DNA of 64,000 nt from Benincasa hispida (lineage: Eukaryota; Streptophyta; Magnoliopsida; Cucurbitales; Cucurbitaceae): NCBI RefSeq assembly GCF_009727055.1, contig NC_052350.1:39130414-39194413 (forward strand), in the 5' to 3' direction. This document shows, piece by piece, positions 21,890 through 34,523 of this stretch (its first letter is position 1; each line of letters starts with the position of its first letter). Under the pieces are notes generated by a model that saw only the letters and a list, made by a program, of their open reading frames with translations, ran no database searches and was not told the DNA's origin. The position numbers and the translations under genes are program-made.

Positions 21890-24800
21890 GCTCGGACCCG
21901 GTGGGGGTACCCCGGGGCCCCATTTTTGTGCGAGAACTTTCTGGCAGGCGAAAATTTTAAAAATGGCATAGGGGTTCAGAACGATGAGAAATGGCTATGC
22001 GCTAGTCGGTTTTGAGAACGGAGCTCATTTGGTGCCCCAAATGACTATCGGGCAGTGGGGGTGCCCAGAGGCCAAATTTTTGTGCGCAAACTTTCTGACA
22101 GGAAAAAATTAGAAAACGAGTCTTGGGGTTCAGAACGATTAGAAAACGAGCCCTGGGGTTCAGAACAATGAGAAACATTTGTGCGCCTGGCGGTTTTGGG
22201 AATGGAGCTCTTTTAGTGCTCCAAACGGCTATATAGCCGGGTGGGGGTGCCCCGGGGGCCAATTTTTGTGCGCGAACTTTCCGGCGGACGAAAATTTTAA
22301 AACAGGCCCAGGGGTTCAAAATGATTAGAAAAAGCTGTTCACTAGACGGTTTTGGGAACAGAGCTCATTTAGTGCCCCAAACAGCTATCGAGCCTGACGG
22401 TGCAAATGCCTGGCCCAATTTTTGTGCACGAACTTTCCGGCGGGCGAAAATTTGAAAATGGCCCCAGGGGTTCAGAACGATTAGAAAAAGCTTCCGAGGC
22501 GCCAGAATTTTGGGAACCGTAAGCCCATTATAGGTGCATTAACGCTATCAACCGGGCGCCTGGCGGGGCCTGAGCCTAAATATAATTTCTGCAGCGAACT
22601 TTCCGCCTGGATAAAAATTTGAATGATACCCATAGGGTTCAAACTACAATAAGAGCAAAGTACCGAGCCAGAACGGTTTTTTGGAATGGAGCCACTCGGT
22701 TGCCGTTTTCAAACGCTTATTGTACACTGGGGGTTGCTCTGGGGGCCATATTTTGTGCACGAAACTCTTCCCGGCGGCGAATAAATTTGAAAAGCCCCAG
22801 GGGTTCAGAACGATTAGAAAAGCGAGCGCTATAACGATTTTGGGCGACCAGGAATTCATTTTGGTAACCAAACAAGGTCTTATTCTTTTGGGGCCCCCCC
22901 CCCCCCTTACTGGGGTTGCTCACGGGCCCTAATTAGCTTTTTAGTGCATCACACACACTTTCCAAACGAGCCGTCGAAATAGAAAACGAGCCCAGGGTGA
23001 GACGATGAGAAAAGGCCGTGCACCAGACGATTTTGGGAACGGAGCTATTTGGTGCCTCCAAACGCTATTGAGCCCAGCGAGGGTGCTCCGGGGCTAAAAT
23101 ATTTGTTCTGAATTTTCGGCGGGCGAAAATTTTAGAAAACAGACCGGGTTCAGAACGATTGAGAAAAAGACATGAGCCAACGATTTTGGCAACGAAGCTT
23201 ATTTGGTGCCCCAAATGGCTTATCGGCTTCCAGGGGTTGCTCGGCCCAATTTTTGTGTGTGAACTTTCTGGTGGCAAAAATTTGAAAACGGCCCTAGGTT
23301 CAGAATTATGAAGATAAAGTTGGGCCTAGGCGGTTTGGAGCTCATTTGGTGCCCCAAATGACTATCAAGTCAGGTGGGAGTGCGTCGGGCTAAATTTTTT
23401 GCGAGAACTTCCACGGGCGAAATATTTGAAAATAGAGGGCCCGTGGTTCAGAACGAGTAGAAGAAGTCGTATGCTAACGCAATTTGTCGTACGAAGCTCA
23501 TTTGGACCCCAAACAGTTATTGGATTGCGGGGGTGCCTAGAGGCTAAATTTTTGGGCGCGGACTTTCCGACGGGCGAAATTTGGAAAACGGCCCTAGGGG
23601 TTCAAACGATGACAAAAATGTTATGCTCCAGACAGTTTTGGGAATGAATCTCATTTGGTGCTTCAAATGGCTATTGGGCCCGGCAAAGGTGCCCGGGGCC
23701 CGTTTTGTGCGCAAAATTTTTCGGCAGTTGAAAATTTAAAACGGACCAAAAGGTTTTAAAACGATGAGAAAAATGTCGTGCACCGGACTATTGAAACATA
23801 GCTCATTTGGTGCCCCACAATCGCTCCTGTCCCAGTGGAGTGCCTACAGGCCCAATTTTGTTCGCAATAATTTTTCGGTGAAGTTTAAAAATTTAAAACG
23901 CAAAAGGTTTAAAACGATGAGAAAATCGTGCACCGGACTATTTGGAAACAACTCATTTGCGTCCCGCCAAAAACGGCTACCTGTCCCAGTGGAGGTGCCC
24001 TAGGCCATTTCGCCAAAATTTTCGTCAGTTTGAAAATTTTAACGGACCAAAAGGTTTAGAAACGATGAGAAATTTTGTCGTTGCACCAGAATGCTCGTTA
24101 GAAATGCATAGCATTGTTTGTATGCCCTCTCAATACGAGCACATCCATGTTTCCATGTGGCAGGTGCCTTCTTATAAGGGCCAATTGTTGCGCAAAAATT
24201 TCGGGCAGATAATGAAAATTTTAAAACGGACCAAAAGTTTAAAAGATGAGAACAAATTGTCTTTCACCGGCTATTTTGGAAACATAGCTTATTTTGGTGC
24301 CCACAAACGCTACTTTGTCCCAGGTGAGGTGCCCTTAGGCCCAATTTTTTGATGCGCAAACTTTCTGTGCTTGGGTGAATACTATTGAAAACAGGCCTAA
24401 GGGTTATAGAACGAATGAAAATTTATGATTCGCACCAGTAGTTGGAACTGGCTATTGGGTCCCTAAACAACTTTCAGGCTGGCAGGGTGCCTATTAGGGA
24501 CCCATTTTGTGTGTCAAACTTTCCGGCGAGCAAAATTTTAAAATATCCTAGGGTTCATTGACGATGAGAAAAAGTCGTGTGCCAGACGAATTTGGGAACG
24601 AAGCTCATTTTGTGCCCCAACGCTATCGAGCCCAGTGAGGTGCCCCGAGGCCCAATTTTTATGCACGAACTTTTGGCAGGCGAAAATTTAAGAGATGGGC
24701 TCGAGTTTAGAATGATTAGAAAAATTCGTGCGCCATACGTTTTGGGAACGGAGCTTATTTGGTACCCAAATGGCTATTGAGCCTAGCGAGGGTTCCCTGA

Positions 24801-27640
24801 GGCCCAATTTTTGTGCGCGAACTTTTCGGAGGGCAAAATTTTGAAAACAGCCCAAGGGTTCGAAGGATGACAAAAATCTATGCCTCAGGTGGTGTTGGGA
24901 ACGAAGCACGTTTTGGTGCCCCAAACGGTTTTCGGGCCCGATCGAGATGCACTGGGCCCAATATTTGTGCACAAACTTTCCGGCGTGCGAAAATTTTAAA
25001 ACGTACTCAAAGGTTTTAAAAACGATTAGAAAAAGCTGTGCGCTAGATGGTTTTGGGAACGGAGCGCATGGTGCCCCAAATGGCTACCGGCTCGGTGGGT
25101 GTCCTTGGGGCCCCATTTTGTGTGCGCAAACTTTCCGCGGCAAAAATTTGAAAACGGAGCACAAGGGTTCAGAACGTTGAGAAAAAAGCTATGTGCTAGA
25201 CGGTTTTGGGAACGTAGCTCATTTGGTGCCCCGATGGGCTATCGGGCCCGGCGGGGTGCCTAGGAGCACAATTTTTGTGCACGAACTTTCCCAAAGACGA
25301 TAATTGAAAACAAACCCAGGGGTTTAGAATGAAGAGAAAAAGCCGAGCGTCAAACGATTTTGAAACGGATCTCATTTGGTACCCCAAACGGTTATCGAGC
25401 TCAATTTTTTTGCGCGAATTTTCTGGGGGAAAATTTGATAACGAGCCCAGGGTTCAGAACGATGAGAAAAAGCCGTGCGCCAGACGGTTTTGGAACGAGC
25501 TCATTTGTGCCCAAAATGACTACGAGCTCGACAGGGGTGCCTCGGGGCCCAATTTATGTGCGTAAACTTTCAGACGGACGAAAATTTTAAAACGAGCCCA
25601 ACGGTTCAGATATTGATTAGAAATAGTCGTGCGCTAGACGGTTTTTTGAACGGATTCTCATTTGGTGCCCTAAATGGCTATAAAGGCCCCACGGGGGCCT
25701 TAGGCCCTAATTTTTGTGCGTGAACTTTCCAGCAGGCGAAAATTTTTAAATAAGCTCAGGGTTTCAGAACAATGAGAATAAGTCGTGCACTAGACGGTTT
25801 TGGGAATGGAGCTCATTTGGTGCCTCAAACGGCTATCGGGCCTAACGGGGGTGTTTCAGGACTAAATTTTTGTGTGCGTAATTTCCAGCGGGTGGAAATT
25901 TTAAAATGGGCTCGAGGGTTTAGAACGATGAGAAAAAGACGTGCACCAAACATTTTGACAACAGAGCTCATTCGGCCCCCAAACGACTGTCTGGACCAAC
26001 AGGGGTGCCTTACGCCTAATTTTTATGTGCAAACTTTCTGATGGGCGAAGATTTGAAAACGAGCCCAGGGGTTCAGAACGATAAGAAAAAGCCGTGCGCC
26101 GGATGGTTTTAGGAACGGAGCTCATTTGGTGCTCCAAAGGCTATTGAGCCCGGCGGGGTGCTTTGGGGCCAAATATTTGTACGCGAATTTTCCAGGGGGA
26201 GAAAATTTGAGAACAGGTCTAGGGGTTCAGAATGATGAGAAAAAGTTGTGAGCCAGACGGTTTTGGCAATGAAGTTCATTTGGTGCCCCAAACGGCTATC
26301 GGGCTCAGGGGGTGCTTCGGGGCCCAATTTTCGTGCGTGAACTTTCTAGTGTGCTAAAATTTGAAAACGGCCCTAGCGATTTAGAACGATGAGAAAAAGT
26401 TGGGCGCTAGGCAGTTTTGGGAGCTCATTTGGTGCCCCAAACAGCTATCAGGTCAGGTGGGAGTGCGCCGAGGCTAAATTTTTGTGTGAGAACTTTCTGA
26501 TGGGCGAAAATTTAAAAACAGGCCTAGGGGTTTAGAATGATGAGAAGAAGTCGTGTGCCAAACAATTTTGGGAACGAAGCTCATTTGGTGCCCCAAACGG
26601 TTATCAAGCCGCAGGGGTGCCAAGAGGTCAAATTTTTTGGGCTCGAACTTTCTGACGGGCGAAAATTTGAAAATGAGCCTAGGGGTTCAAACGTTGACAA
26701 AAAGTTGTGTGCTAGAGGGGTTTGGGAATAGAGCTCATTTGGTGCTCCAAACGGCTATCGGGCTCGGTGGGGGTGCCCCGGGGCCTTAATTTTTAAAATG
26801 AATCAAAGGGTTAAGAACGATGCGAAAAAGTTGTGCGCCAGACGGTTTTGGGAACGAAGCGCATTTGATGCCCCAAACGGCTATCGGTTTAGAAAGATTG
26901 TCCTAGGGCCCAATTTTTGTGCGCGATGTTTCTGGCGGGCGATACTTTGAAAATGGACTTAGGGGTTTAGAAAGATGAGAAAATGTCATGCACCAAACCG
27001 TTTTGGGAACAGAGCTCATTTGGTGCCCCAAACAGCTATCGGGCCGGCAGGTGTGCCCCGGGGACCCATTTTTGTGCGCAAACTTTTCAGCGTGCAAAAA
27101 TTTGAAAATGAGTTCAGGGGTTCAAAACGATGGGAAAAAGTCGTGCACCGACAGGTTTGGGAACATAGCTCATTTGTTGCCCCAAACGGCCATCGGGCAT
27201 TGTGGGGGTGCCTCGAGGTCCAATTTTTATGTACAAACTTTCCATCGGGCGAAAATTTAAAACAGGGCTAAGTTTAGAAAGATGAGAAAAAGTGTACGCC
27301 AGACGGTTTTGGGAACGGAGCTCGTTTGGTGCCCCAAACGGCTATCGGGCCTGGTGGGTGCCCCGGGGCCCAATTTTTGTGCGCGAACTTTCCGGCGGGC
27401 GAAAATTTGAAAACGGACCCAGGGGTTTAGAAAGATGAGAAAAAGCCGTGCGCTGTCTCTTATACACATCTAGATGTGTATAAGAGACAGGCTTTGGGGC
27501 CAAATATTTGTACGCGAATTTTCCAGGGGGAGAAAATTTGAAAACGGGCCTAGGGGTTCAGAACGATGAGAAAAATTCGTGCGCTAGACGGTGTTGGGAA
27601 CGAAGCTCATTTGGTGCCCCAAACGGCTATCGGGCCTGGT
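21890..27640 (+). repeat. Satellite array 1, monomer about 156 bp
   Basis: About 37 head-to-tail copies of a GC-rich unit, recognisable by 'gagctcatttggtgcccc', 'aaacggctatcgggcc', 'gcgaactttccggcgggcga' and 'gggttcagaacgatgagaaa'. Spacing between landmarks is about 150-158 bp. Units at 22490-24560 are strongly diverged with many indels; those at 25000-27640 are more regular. Most differences are CG to TG or CA. The array begins within the unit at 'cggacccggt' and ends at 'cgggcctggt', the same phase. It is interrupted by an adapter artefact at 27453-27490. No gene lies inside. Confidence 0.93.
27453..27490. other. Tn5 mosaic-end (Nextera adapter) inverted pair, artefact
   Basis: An exact 19-bp mosaic end CTGTCTCTTATACACATCT is followed directly by its reverse complement AGATGTGTATAAGAGACAG. 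This is the library-preparation sequence, not plant DNA. It gives the well-known spurious peptide start MCIRDS on the minus strand. The satellite phase breaks exactly here, from about position 150 of the unit to about 60. Confidence 0.97.
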
Positions 27641-28729
27641 TGACATTATTATTTTTTTCTCTGACCTTGCACTGATCCAAGTGTCTTGCCTTCATTTTGG
27701 CTTGCCCCCATGTGTGTCATGTGGACATCCAACTACGAGCAATGCGCTCTTCCTCAGACTAAACTCATACCTACTTGGCAGTGGAGTTACGATCATTTAT
27801 TTATGCGTTGATCCTAGAAATTTACTTTCGTTTTGGCTTGCCCCCATGTGTGTCATACGGACATCCAACTATGGGTAAGTTCTTTTTACAACTTAACTCT
27901 TATCAACATGAGTTTCCCCTTGCGTTGACAGTGGAGTTGTTAAAAATTCTTTTCTTTTTTTCAAAATAGGAAAGTCGAAAATAAATACCTCACCCCCAAA
28001 TTTAAAATGCGGCAATGTCCTCATTGTCAAAAGATTGAAATAAGTCATGCGATGTTCTTAAAATGCTTTGTAAAGAGAGTTTGAAAGAAAGCTAGCAGAC
28101 CCTTAACTTCTAGAAATATTTTATGAGGTGAGTTTCTTAAAATTAAGTTGACTCTAGTACATACGAAAGGAATAGAAGTATGTTTTTCATCATTGAAATC
28201 ATAATTGGCAAAGAGACAGCATGCGACGACTAAATTTATCAATATTAAATTATTGCGGTGATCAAAGAGAATGCGGTGATAAAACTTTTAAAACTAAAAT
28301 GCGATGTGATAGTGCAAAATTTGAAATAAGATGAAGGAAGAATACAACCCCCAAATTTGCGCTGTCGCCCACATTGTGTATTAGTGCATCCTTCTTTGTG
28401 GCGATCTATCTTCTTTGGATTGTGGTGACAGAATGAGATAAGTTGCTTCTTCTTGTAACATCTCCGCAATCCAGCACCTCGATCGTTGCAAGAAAAACGG
28501 AGAGAGGGTCAAATAATTTTTAAACAAAAAAAAACAAATTTTTTTATCGCAATCTCTCTCTCTATTTTTTTTAGAATAAGAAGTCAGGTGCAGACAAATA
28601 GACGATAATAACAAAAAGATAAAAGTTCATGAAGTATTGATTTCGAGAGAGGATATTCAAAAGGAATGCGCCCCTGATGAGGTTGAGTCATATATTAACT
28701 CAGGGACCACTTATTCCAAGCTGAGCTTT
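27641..28729 (-). mobile_element. Gypsy internal spacer with a 136-bp duplication
   Basis: It lies between array 1 and the gypsy protease frame. A 'ttttggcttgcccccatgtg' block at about 27695-27742 is repeated at 27831-27874 with about three differences. The 28000-28720 part has 'gcggtgat', 'gcgatgtg' and pyrimidine-rich text typical of non-coding parts of large gypsy elements. No domain was found in it. Confidence 0.45.
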
Positions 28730-29446
28730 TCATGTCCATGGTAGCTTTTCCTTCTTTTCTTTGTCCTCAGGGATCTTGATTGCCTTAATCCAGAGCTTTT
28801 CCCCATGAATGTTCATTACAATCTCCCCCTTGCGCACATCAATTTGAGCGCGACCGGTCGAAAGGAGTGGTCGTCCGAATATGATGGGCGCATCTTCGTT
28901 CGCTTTATAATCTAAAATGAGGAAGTCTGCCGACAAGATGAATTTATCAATTGAGATTACGACATTTTTCAACTCTTCTTCATGGTGTATTCGAGATTTG
29001 TCTGTGAGCAGGAGAGTTTCCTTTGTGGGCGTGAGTGTGCCAGCATTCAATTGTTTGAAGATTGGTAGCGGCATTATGTTTATACTTACCCCAAGATCAC
29101 ATAGTGCTTGGCCACTGTAGACCCCTGCAATTAAACATAGTATCATGAAAATTCCTGGGTCGCACATTTTTGGTAGGATCATAGCATTTTGCGTTGTGGC
29201 CACTATTGCGATCTTTTCTTCATCATTTTGTTTTTCTTTCAATCTTTTCGGGGTTGCTAGTGGTTGGACTTCTTCTGCTTCGTGTTTTAAAGGCTTGAAG
29301 ATGGACGCAACTTCAGGGTTCATTTTCTCGGGCTTTTCTGAACTATAGATCAACGGGTCCTCGGTTGTCACCGCATTCAAATTGTTCACGATGGGTTGCT
29401 TTCTTCCATAGTCATTTTGTCGTATAGCAAGGAGACTGCTAGGCAT
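28730..29446 (-). pseudogene. Ty3-gypsy (Athila/Tat-like) retropepsin region
   Basis: The 238-residue frame has the plant gypsy protease layout: MCDPGIFMILCLIAG (94-108), ALCDLGVSINIMPL (114-127), ISIDKFILSADFLILD (164-179) and IIFGRPLLSTGRAQIDVRKGEIVM (188-211, discontinuous key residues D, G-R-P, D). The catalytic triplet appears as DLG, the form usual in this lineage rather than DSG or DTG. The N-terminal 80 residues are the gag tail (YGRKQPIVNN). Reverse transcriptase should follow on its C-terminal side, but the frame ends and satellite array 1 begins about 1.1 kb further. An aspartic protease would process the Gag-Pol polyprotein; this copy is only a fragment. Confidence 0.85.
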
Positions 29447-29575
29447 TGTCCCTTCCCGGTACCCCTAGCGTTGCGAGGGAGCTCAGTTGAGCTTGGCAGC
29501 GCTCGTTGCGGTCTATTTTTCAGCTCGCCCACAATTTTTCCCATCTGAATTTCGAGGTTTCGAATAGAGTACTAA
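29447..29575 (-). pseudogene. Gypsy gag C-terminal fragment, frameshifted from the protease
   Basis: The minus strand reads RNLEIQMGKIVGELKNRPQ then ALPSSTELPRN, matching the gag tail of Athila/Tat elements (LE-Q-GQLA-EL-NRPQG-LPS-TE-PR). It is in a different frame from the adjoining protease frame, so one frameshift near 29440 separates them. Beyond 29575 the similarity stops at a junction with decayed LTR sequence. Confidence 0.75.
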
Positions 29576-31720
29576 CACCACAATTTTTTTGAAAAACCGA
29601 CGTATCCACTCTTGTGATGCATAAATATATTAAACCTTTTTATCTTCTATTCTACATTATAACTTGAATCATTGGATATTTTATTTTGCTTACCGAAACA
29701 ATACCATCAACACAACATAAACTTATAAGAGCGCTTGAGTTTGTTCAAATTTATGTTATTACATTAAACATTCATGTGGTGAAAATATCAAGTGGATCAT
29801 AGTCTTAAATAATAACTAAAATGGTGTAGTATATGGATAAGTATGAGGAACCTTATCCTGGTAAAGCTACGTGATGCGGCCCGCTTTGGTGGAAATAGTT
29901 ACAAGTGTTGTAACTTGCTAAATGATGCCTAACCTGACCATTTTGAGGCGGGACGTAGATAGTGTATGTGCGCCGTCCTATACAAAAGAGTATTTTAGAT
30001 CACAACGATCGACCAACGAAGTGTTAACGTCTCGTTATATAACGTCGTTCATCGATTCAATTAATAGACTTTAAACTTTCTATCTAGAGACATTAAAGCA
30101 CACACTTTGACCTCAGATCTGAGTGTATCATTGAGACCAACTTCACCTTCTCATTGAGGGAGAGTCCTTATGATTGAGCGACTAGTGAGACGGGACCATA
30201 TGCCCACCGAGCTCATGAGAGCTGTCTATCCACTTGGGATGCGATCTGGCTCTTGGAACCTAGCGATACGTCACGAGCAACAACACAATAGATGGAACTC
30301 AACTTCATTCCTGAGAAGCGAGGAGGCGGTAAGTCTAGATAGATTGACACACTCTAAAGGGCTGATCCAGGGGCTTAGAACGATTAGCGTCATCACTACT
30401 TTCTCTCGGCCAGTGAGTCACACTATAGTTTATGACTCATGTTGTATTGTTCCATTTAAGAGGAACAATGGTACCCTTTAAAGGAAGTGGGGGGGAGATG
30501 TAATTGACAGGACAAAATGGGTAAATCTGGGCCCCAACTGTACTTATACATAGCACTGCTGAAGGGCATTGTACTCTAATTCTCGAATTATTATCACACA
30601 GCCTATCTATGAGAATTAGCCATTACAAAATAACCCATTCACAGGTCCATCTAAGGTCCCATTATTTTTTGAGCGTCGACGACTGGATTCAGAGTTGTCG
30701 CATAATCAGGGTTTCTGGTACTCATTTTGAGAGAGAGTTTAAAATTGAACGAAGGAGTGGTGTCTGATATCCGAGTTAGTATATGATATGATTGAATTGT
30801 TGTTTAATCTTATATTGATCATTAAATGAATTTATAATCCTTTATTACTAGTATTGGACATGCAGACTCTTAATTGGAGGCAGATCGGATATAAAATATG
30901 ATTTTATATCTGAGAGGCGAAAACATATGTTGAATGTGATATAAACTATAGATAAGAATATAATTATGATTAATTATTATTATTAATTGGACAATTATGG
31001 GATAATTTGGCACGCTGTATCGGTCATAACGTGTGTTAGTGGGAAGTTCCAAATCATTTTTCGACCTAACTGAAATAAATAAAAATGAAGAATTGTTTTC
31101 ATTTTGCAAGGGATCACGATATTTTCCTCACGAAGTGTACGTTTGCAATATCGCCTTCTAGCTAAAGTTGAAGATTAGAACATACCATGGTAAAGGAAAC
31201 TTTGACATACTCAGATATCGGCTTAGACACGCCACGCGCGAGCGCGAGAGCGAGCGCGAGCGTCTGCTGAAACGAGTCCAATCTAGCGCGGAATATTTAC
31301 TAAAAGCGATCGATATAGGATGCATCGGTCCGTTTTTTCCTACACGTATCCTATACTTCACCTAACTCGATCAAGCGAAATTCTTGATCTAAGGGACTAG
31401 ACACTTGTTCTCCCTAATCAACTCCACTTAGATTGCATCGTGAGATATACTCCCCGATACTATACATATCCTTCCCTCTGCCAAATGCCCAGTAGAACCC
31501 ACCTCTACTAATTCGCGAGTTCTCGTCCCTAAAGGAAACACTGAGGAATCCAAGTGGTACGGCAGCTCGTCACCAACTTATGCTTTCTGTCGTAGTGAAG
31601 ACACCCGGGTCTACGTAGGTATGAAAACCACCGAGTCAGCGGACAGTATCGTCTCAAGGGTTGGATATATTGTGAACACCTCGAAATAACTAGGACGTTG
31701 TCTCAAATCTTCATGACCAG
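29576..31720 (+). mobile_element. Heavily decayed copia-type LTR
   Basis: Landmarks parallel those of the plus-strand LTR starting at 58916: 'ggataagtatgaggaaccttatcc', 'gcggcccgctttggtgg', 'tatacaaaagag', 'gggacc', and 'cccaactgtacttatacatagc' against 'cccagttgtacttatgagc' at 61358. Many small differences and indels separate them. GC-rich 'gcgcgagcgcgag' text at 31235-31262 has no counterpart in the better copy. The element probably inserted into the gypsy element whose gag ends at 29575. Boundaries are approximate. Confidence 0.5.
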
Positions 31721-34498
31721 AGCAACTGTTACACATTCTGAGGAGAGCAGCAGAATTTGCTGAGCGCAGAAAAATTTCCAGCTGGTAAGTTTTCGTGTTC
31801 TTTTGTTATAAGTAACATCTTAAAGCATGCACGGTAATTACAATATGAGTGGAAATTATCTGCGTTGTATTGGAATTTATATATGTAGATAAATATGTCA
31901 CATGATAATATGCGAACGAGAGTAAGAAATCCGTCTTCGCGCGAGCTTAGAGAATACCTTGGACTAGAATAGCCAGTATTTTCCTGTTCCATGGTTGCGG
32001 CGAAATCGACTAGTATCTGGATTAGACGGACACCCTTAATCGAATGATCACCGTGACATAAGTTAGTAGCAAAAAGAGTACCGATAAATTGGCTTCTTAA
32101 AGGTTGATTCCTGAGCTGAAAAACGTGCGCGCACCAGCACCCACACTCACACCACCCACACACGCGCGCACCTCCACACACTGAACTCACAGACTCCTTG
32201 TACTGCATCTCACACGACGAACACAGTTCGCGCCTCACCACCGCAGCACTCAACGACACTCCTAACATATCAGAAAAACTGTTAATGTGGCTCAGTTATT
32301 CACCTTACGCAACTCTGCGAAGTGGTCCATTGCATCCATTGACTGTTATAACCAAAGGCAAAATATAATCTGTAAGTAGCGATAAGAGTGAGCAGCGGTG
32401 GCCTTTAGTGGTAGTCATTCTACCCTAGTACTCTACTGATGTTGAATAAATATAATCAAAAAAATTTATATTAATGTGAGTGCGAAGTACCAATTGGAAG
32501 TATTGCAAATCTAGCAGGTCCAATAGAGGGTCTTTGTCTATCAAGCTACAAGCAGAGAGATTAATTTGCGATGAATAAACTTTGATTAATTTCGAATTTG
32601 TGTCATATAACTTAACTGAGAGTTTATATTATATGCGATAATAGATTTTACATTTGCAATATAATTGTTGATACTATGTGGAATAGTTAGTAATTAATTA
32701 TATATCTGCTATTAGAAGGTCAGCATATAAGAAAATAAAGTTTGGATGCATTGAAAGAGGACAATATAACATATTTGGAAAACTATAATCTCAAAATGAT
32801 ATATCAGTGACAATTTGGATTCATAAAATTAAGAGTTGTAGTAGGGATAAAGAATCTGGAAGATTTATATAAATAACCACACATTAATGATACGAAAGTT
32901 AAAACTAGATGAAATCATTAATAATTATGTGAGATAGCGAGTATATAAAAAAAAACTATTCGGTTATTTGTTTATAATGATAACTAATATATATTATATA
33001 TACTACATTACATACATACATAAACATATATACATACAGATAATAAAATATTATTTATTTAAAATTAAAATTAATTCTTATAATCTTAATTTTAATTTTA
33101 CAACATTCACACACGAGAGGGAAATAACACTCTTCAATCCACATTAATTCTCTTTTCGAATCTGATTGTAGGAATGGCAGTCTATGGGCATACAAATGCC
33201 AGAAGAAGGAAATAGGGGGGGGGGGGGGATAACAAATTATGAATCAAGAAATGACGATATCGCTTAGCATGCTGGCGATGTTAAGTGGCTGGTAAGAGAC
33301 TATCCACATAATGCTTACCAGGACTGCCTGTAGATGGACAAGGATCTTTTATCAAGCGACTGATCCCTCTCGGCCGCAGATCACGCCTGTCACAGGGCAA
33401 TCTTCTTTATGACGGGACTTGTCAACAGATGCACAAAGTGTCGTAGGTCGTCTAGTTGTTCTTGCGCTAGATGTGACATAAGACCTTCATAAGTACGCGC
33501 GCGAGCGAGAGAGGGGCGCGCGTGCGCGCTCTCAAATCTCTCTCTATAACTGAAGATCTTGAGAAAGCACCACACAAGAATCCGTGAGATGATACCCTCA
33601 TCCCTGAAAGGAGATATACGCAGAAGTGTGGCTCGTTTGGTGTCCAAAAGTCTCTTTGAGTATTATCGTAAATATGATCTACGTGTATGGAGTGGTTATT
33701 TTGGAGAGGAGCATCTTGTGAGAAAGAACTAGTTACTTACAAGAGTAAGTCTTTCATAAACCCTAATTTTATCTTGTTCACCTTCTCTTGTGTACACGCA
33801 TGTAAGTTTTGTAATTAGTAAAAGTATTATGTTCTGATAAAAATAATATTTATAGAGAAAATAAATGATACGCAAATCACAGAGACACGATCACCCACTT
33901 CCGAAGAACTCCCACTAGTTCTTCTAAACATCCCAATGATCAAGGACATTAATAGAAAATAACTCACATTGACATATAAGCGATGAAAAACTATTCATCA
34001 TTACACTACATGTGCAAACGCACCTAGACCCATTAGTATCCATCTGCATAATGCTATCTGAGGACACAGTTGATGATCTATTAGTAAATACATCAATACA
34101 ACGGAAAACAAAGAAAGGGTAAGTCAACGCAATGGTGCCAAACAACCGCAAATTGTGTCATTTGTGAAGAACACGTCCTCATTCGATGGAGTAATGCCCA
34201 CAGCAAACCCGCAGTCAGCTGTGCGTTTAATAAAGAATAAACCCCGTATTTCCGACACATATAACCCGGGTGGGAGTAAACCACCCAAATTTGGTGTGAA
34301 AAAAATCAACAACAAAAACTTCCAACCAATGGCAACAAGGAGGAGGGGCCAGCCAATTTTCCCGCGAAGCAAGTGGTGCAACGGCATAACCAAGCTAGTT
34401 AGCTCGCAACCACCACAATCATCATCCTTAGAGAGCCTTGCCTGAAGCAGTACCATTGAAAAAACGAATCAGTGCTATCGAGAATCACGCAACATCCC
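31721..34498. other. Unresolved sequence with CG-dinucleotide blocks
   Basis: No family-level coding similarity is found, although several frames of 75-179 codons are open. GC-alternating blocks occur at 32122-32180 and 33497-33535, with a run of 14 G at 33215-33228. About 33650-33840 ('gtatggagtggttattttgg', 'cataaaccctaattttatcttg') looks like the 3' part of a copia LTR. The plus-strand frame 34155-34445 is proline/serine-rich near its end and unassigned. Confidence 0.35.
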
Positions 34499-34523
34499 NN
34501 NNNNNNNNNNNNNNNNNNNNNNN
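34499..34523. other. Assembly gap, 25 N
   Basis: Twenty-five undetermined bases. Frames crossing it are meaningless. Confidence 1.

Noticed and set aside
21890..27640. A CRISPR-like array or rDNA spacer as explanation for the repeat
   Set aside because: The whole 156-bp unit is repeated without distinct spacers, and no rRNA sequence is present, so satellite is the simple reading.
31729..32268. A 179-codon minus-strand frame with a Cys-rich start
   Set aside because: It lies in decayed retroelement sequence with CG-alternating blocks; the Cys-rich text is produced by the CA/CG-rich block at 32122-32180. No family match is recognised.
34155..34445. A 96-codon plus-strand frame with Pro/Lys/Gln-rich text
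   Set aside because: It could be a gag piece, but no motif supports this and it ends next to an N gap.
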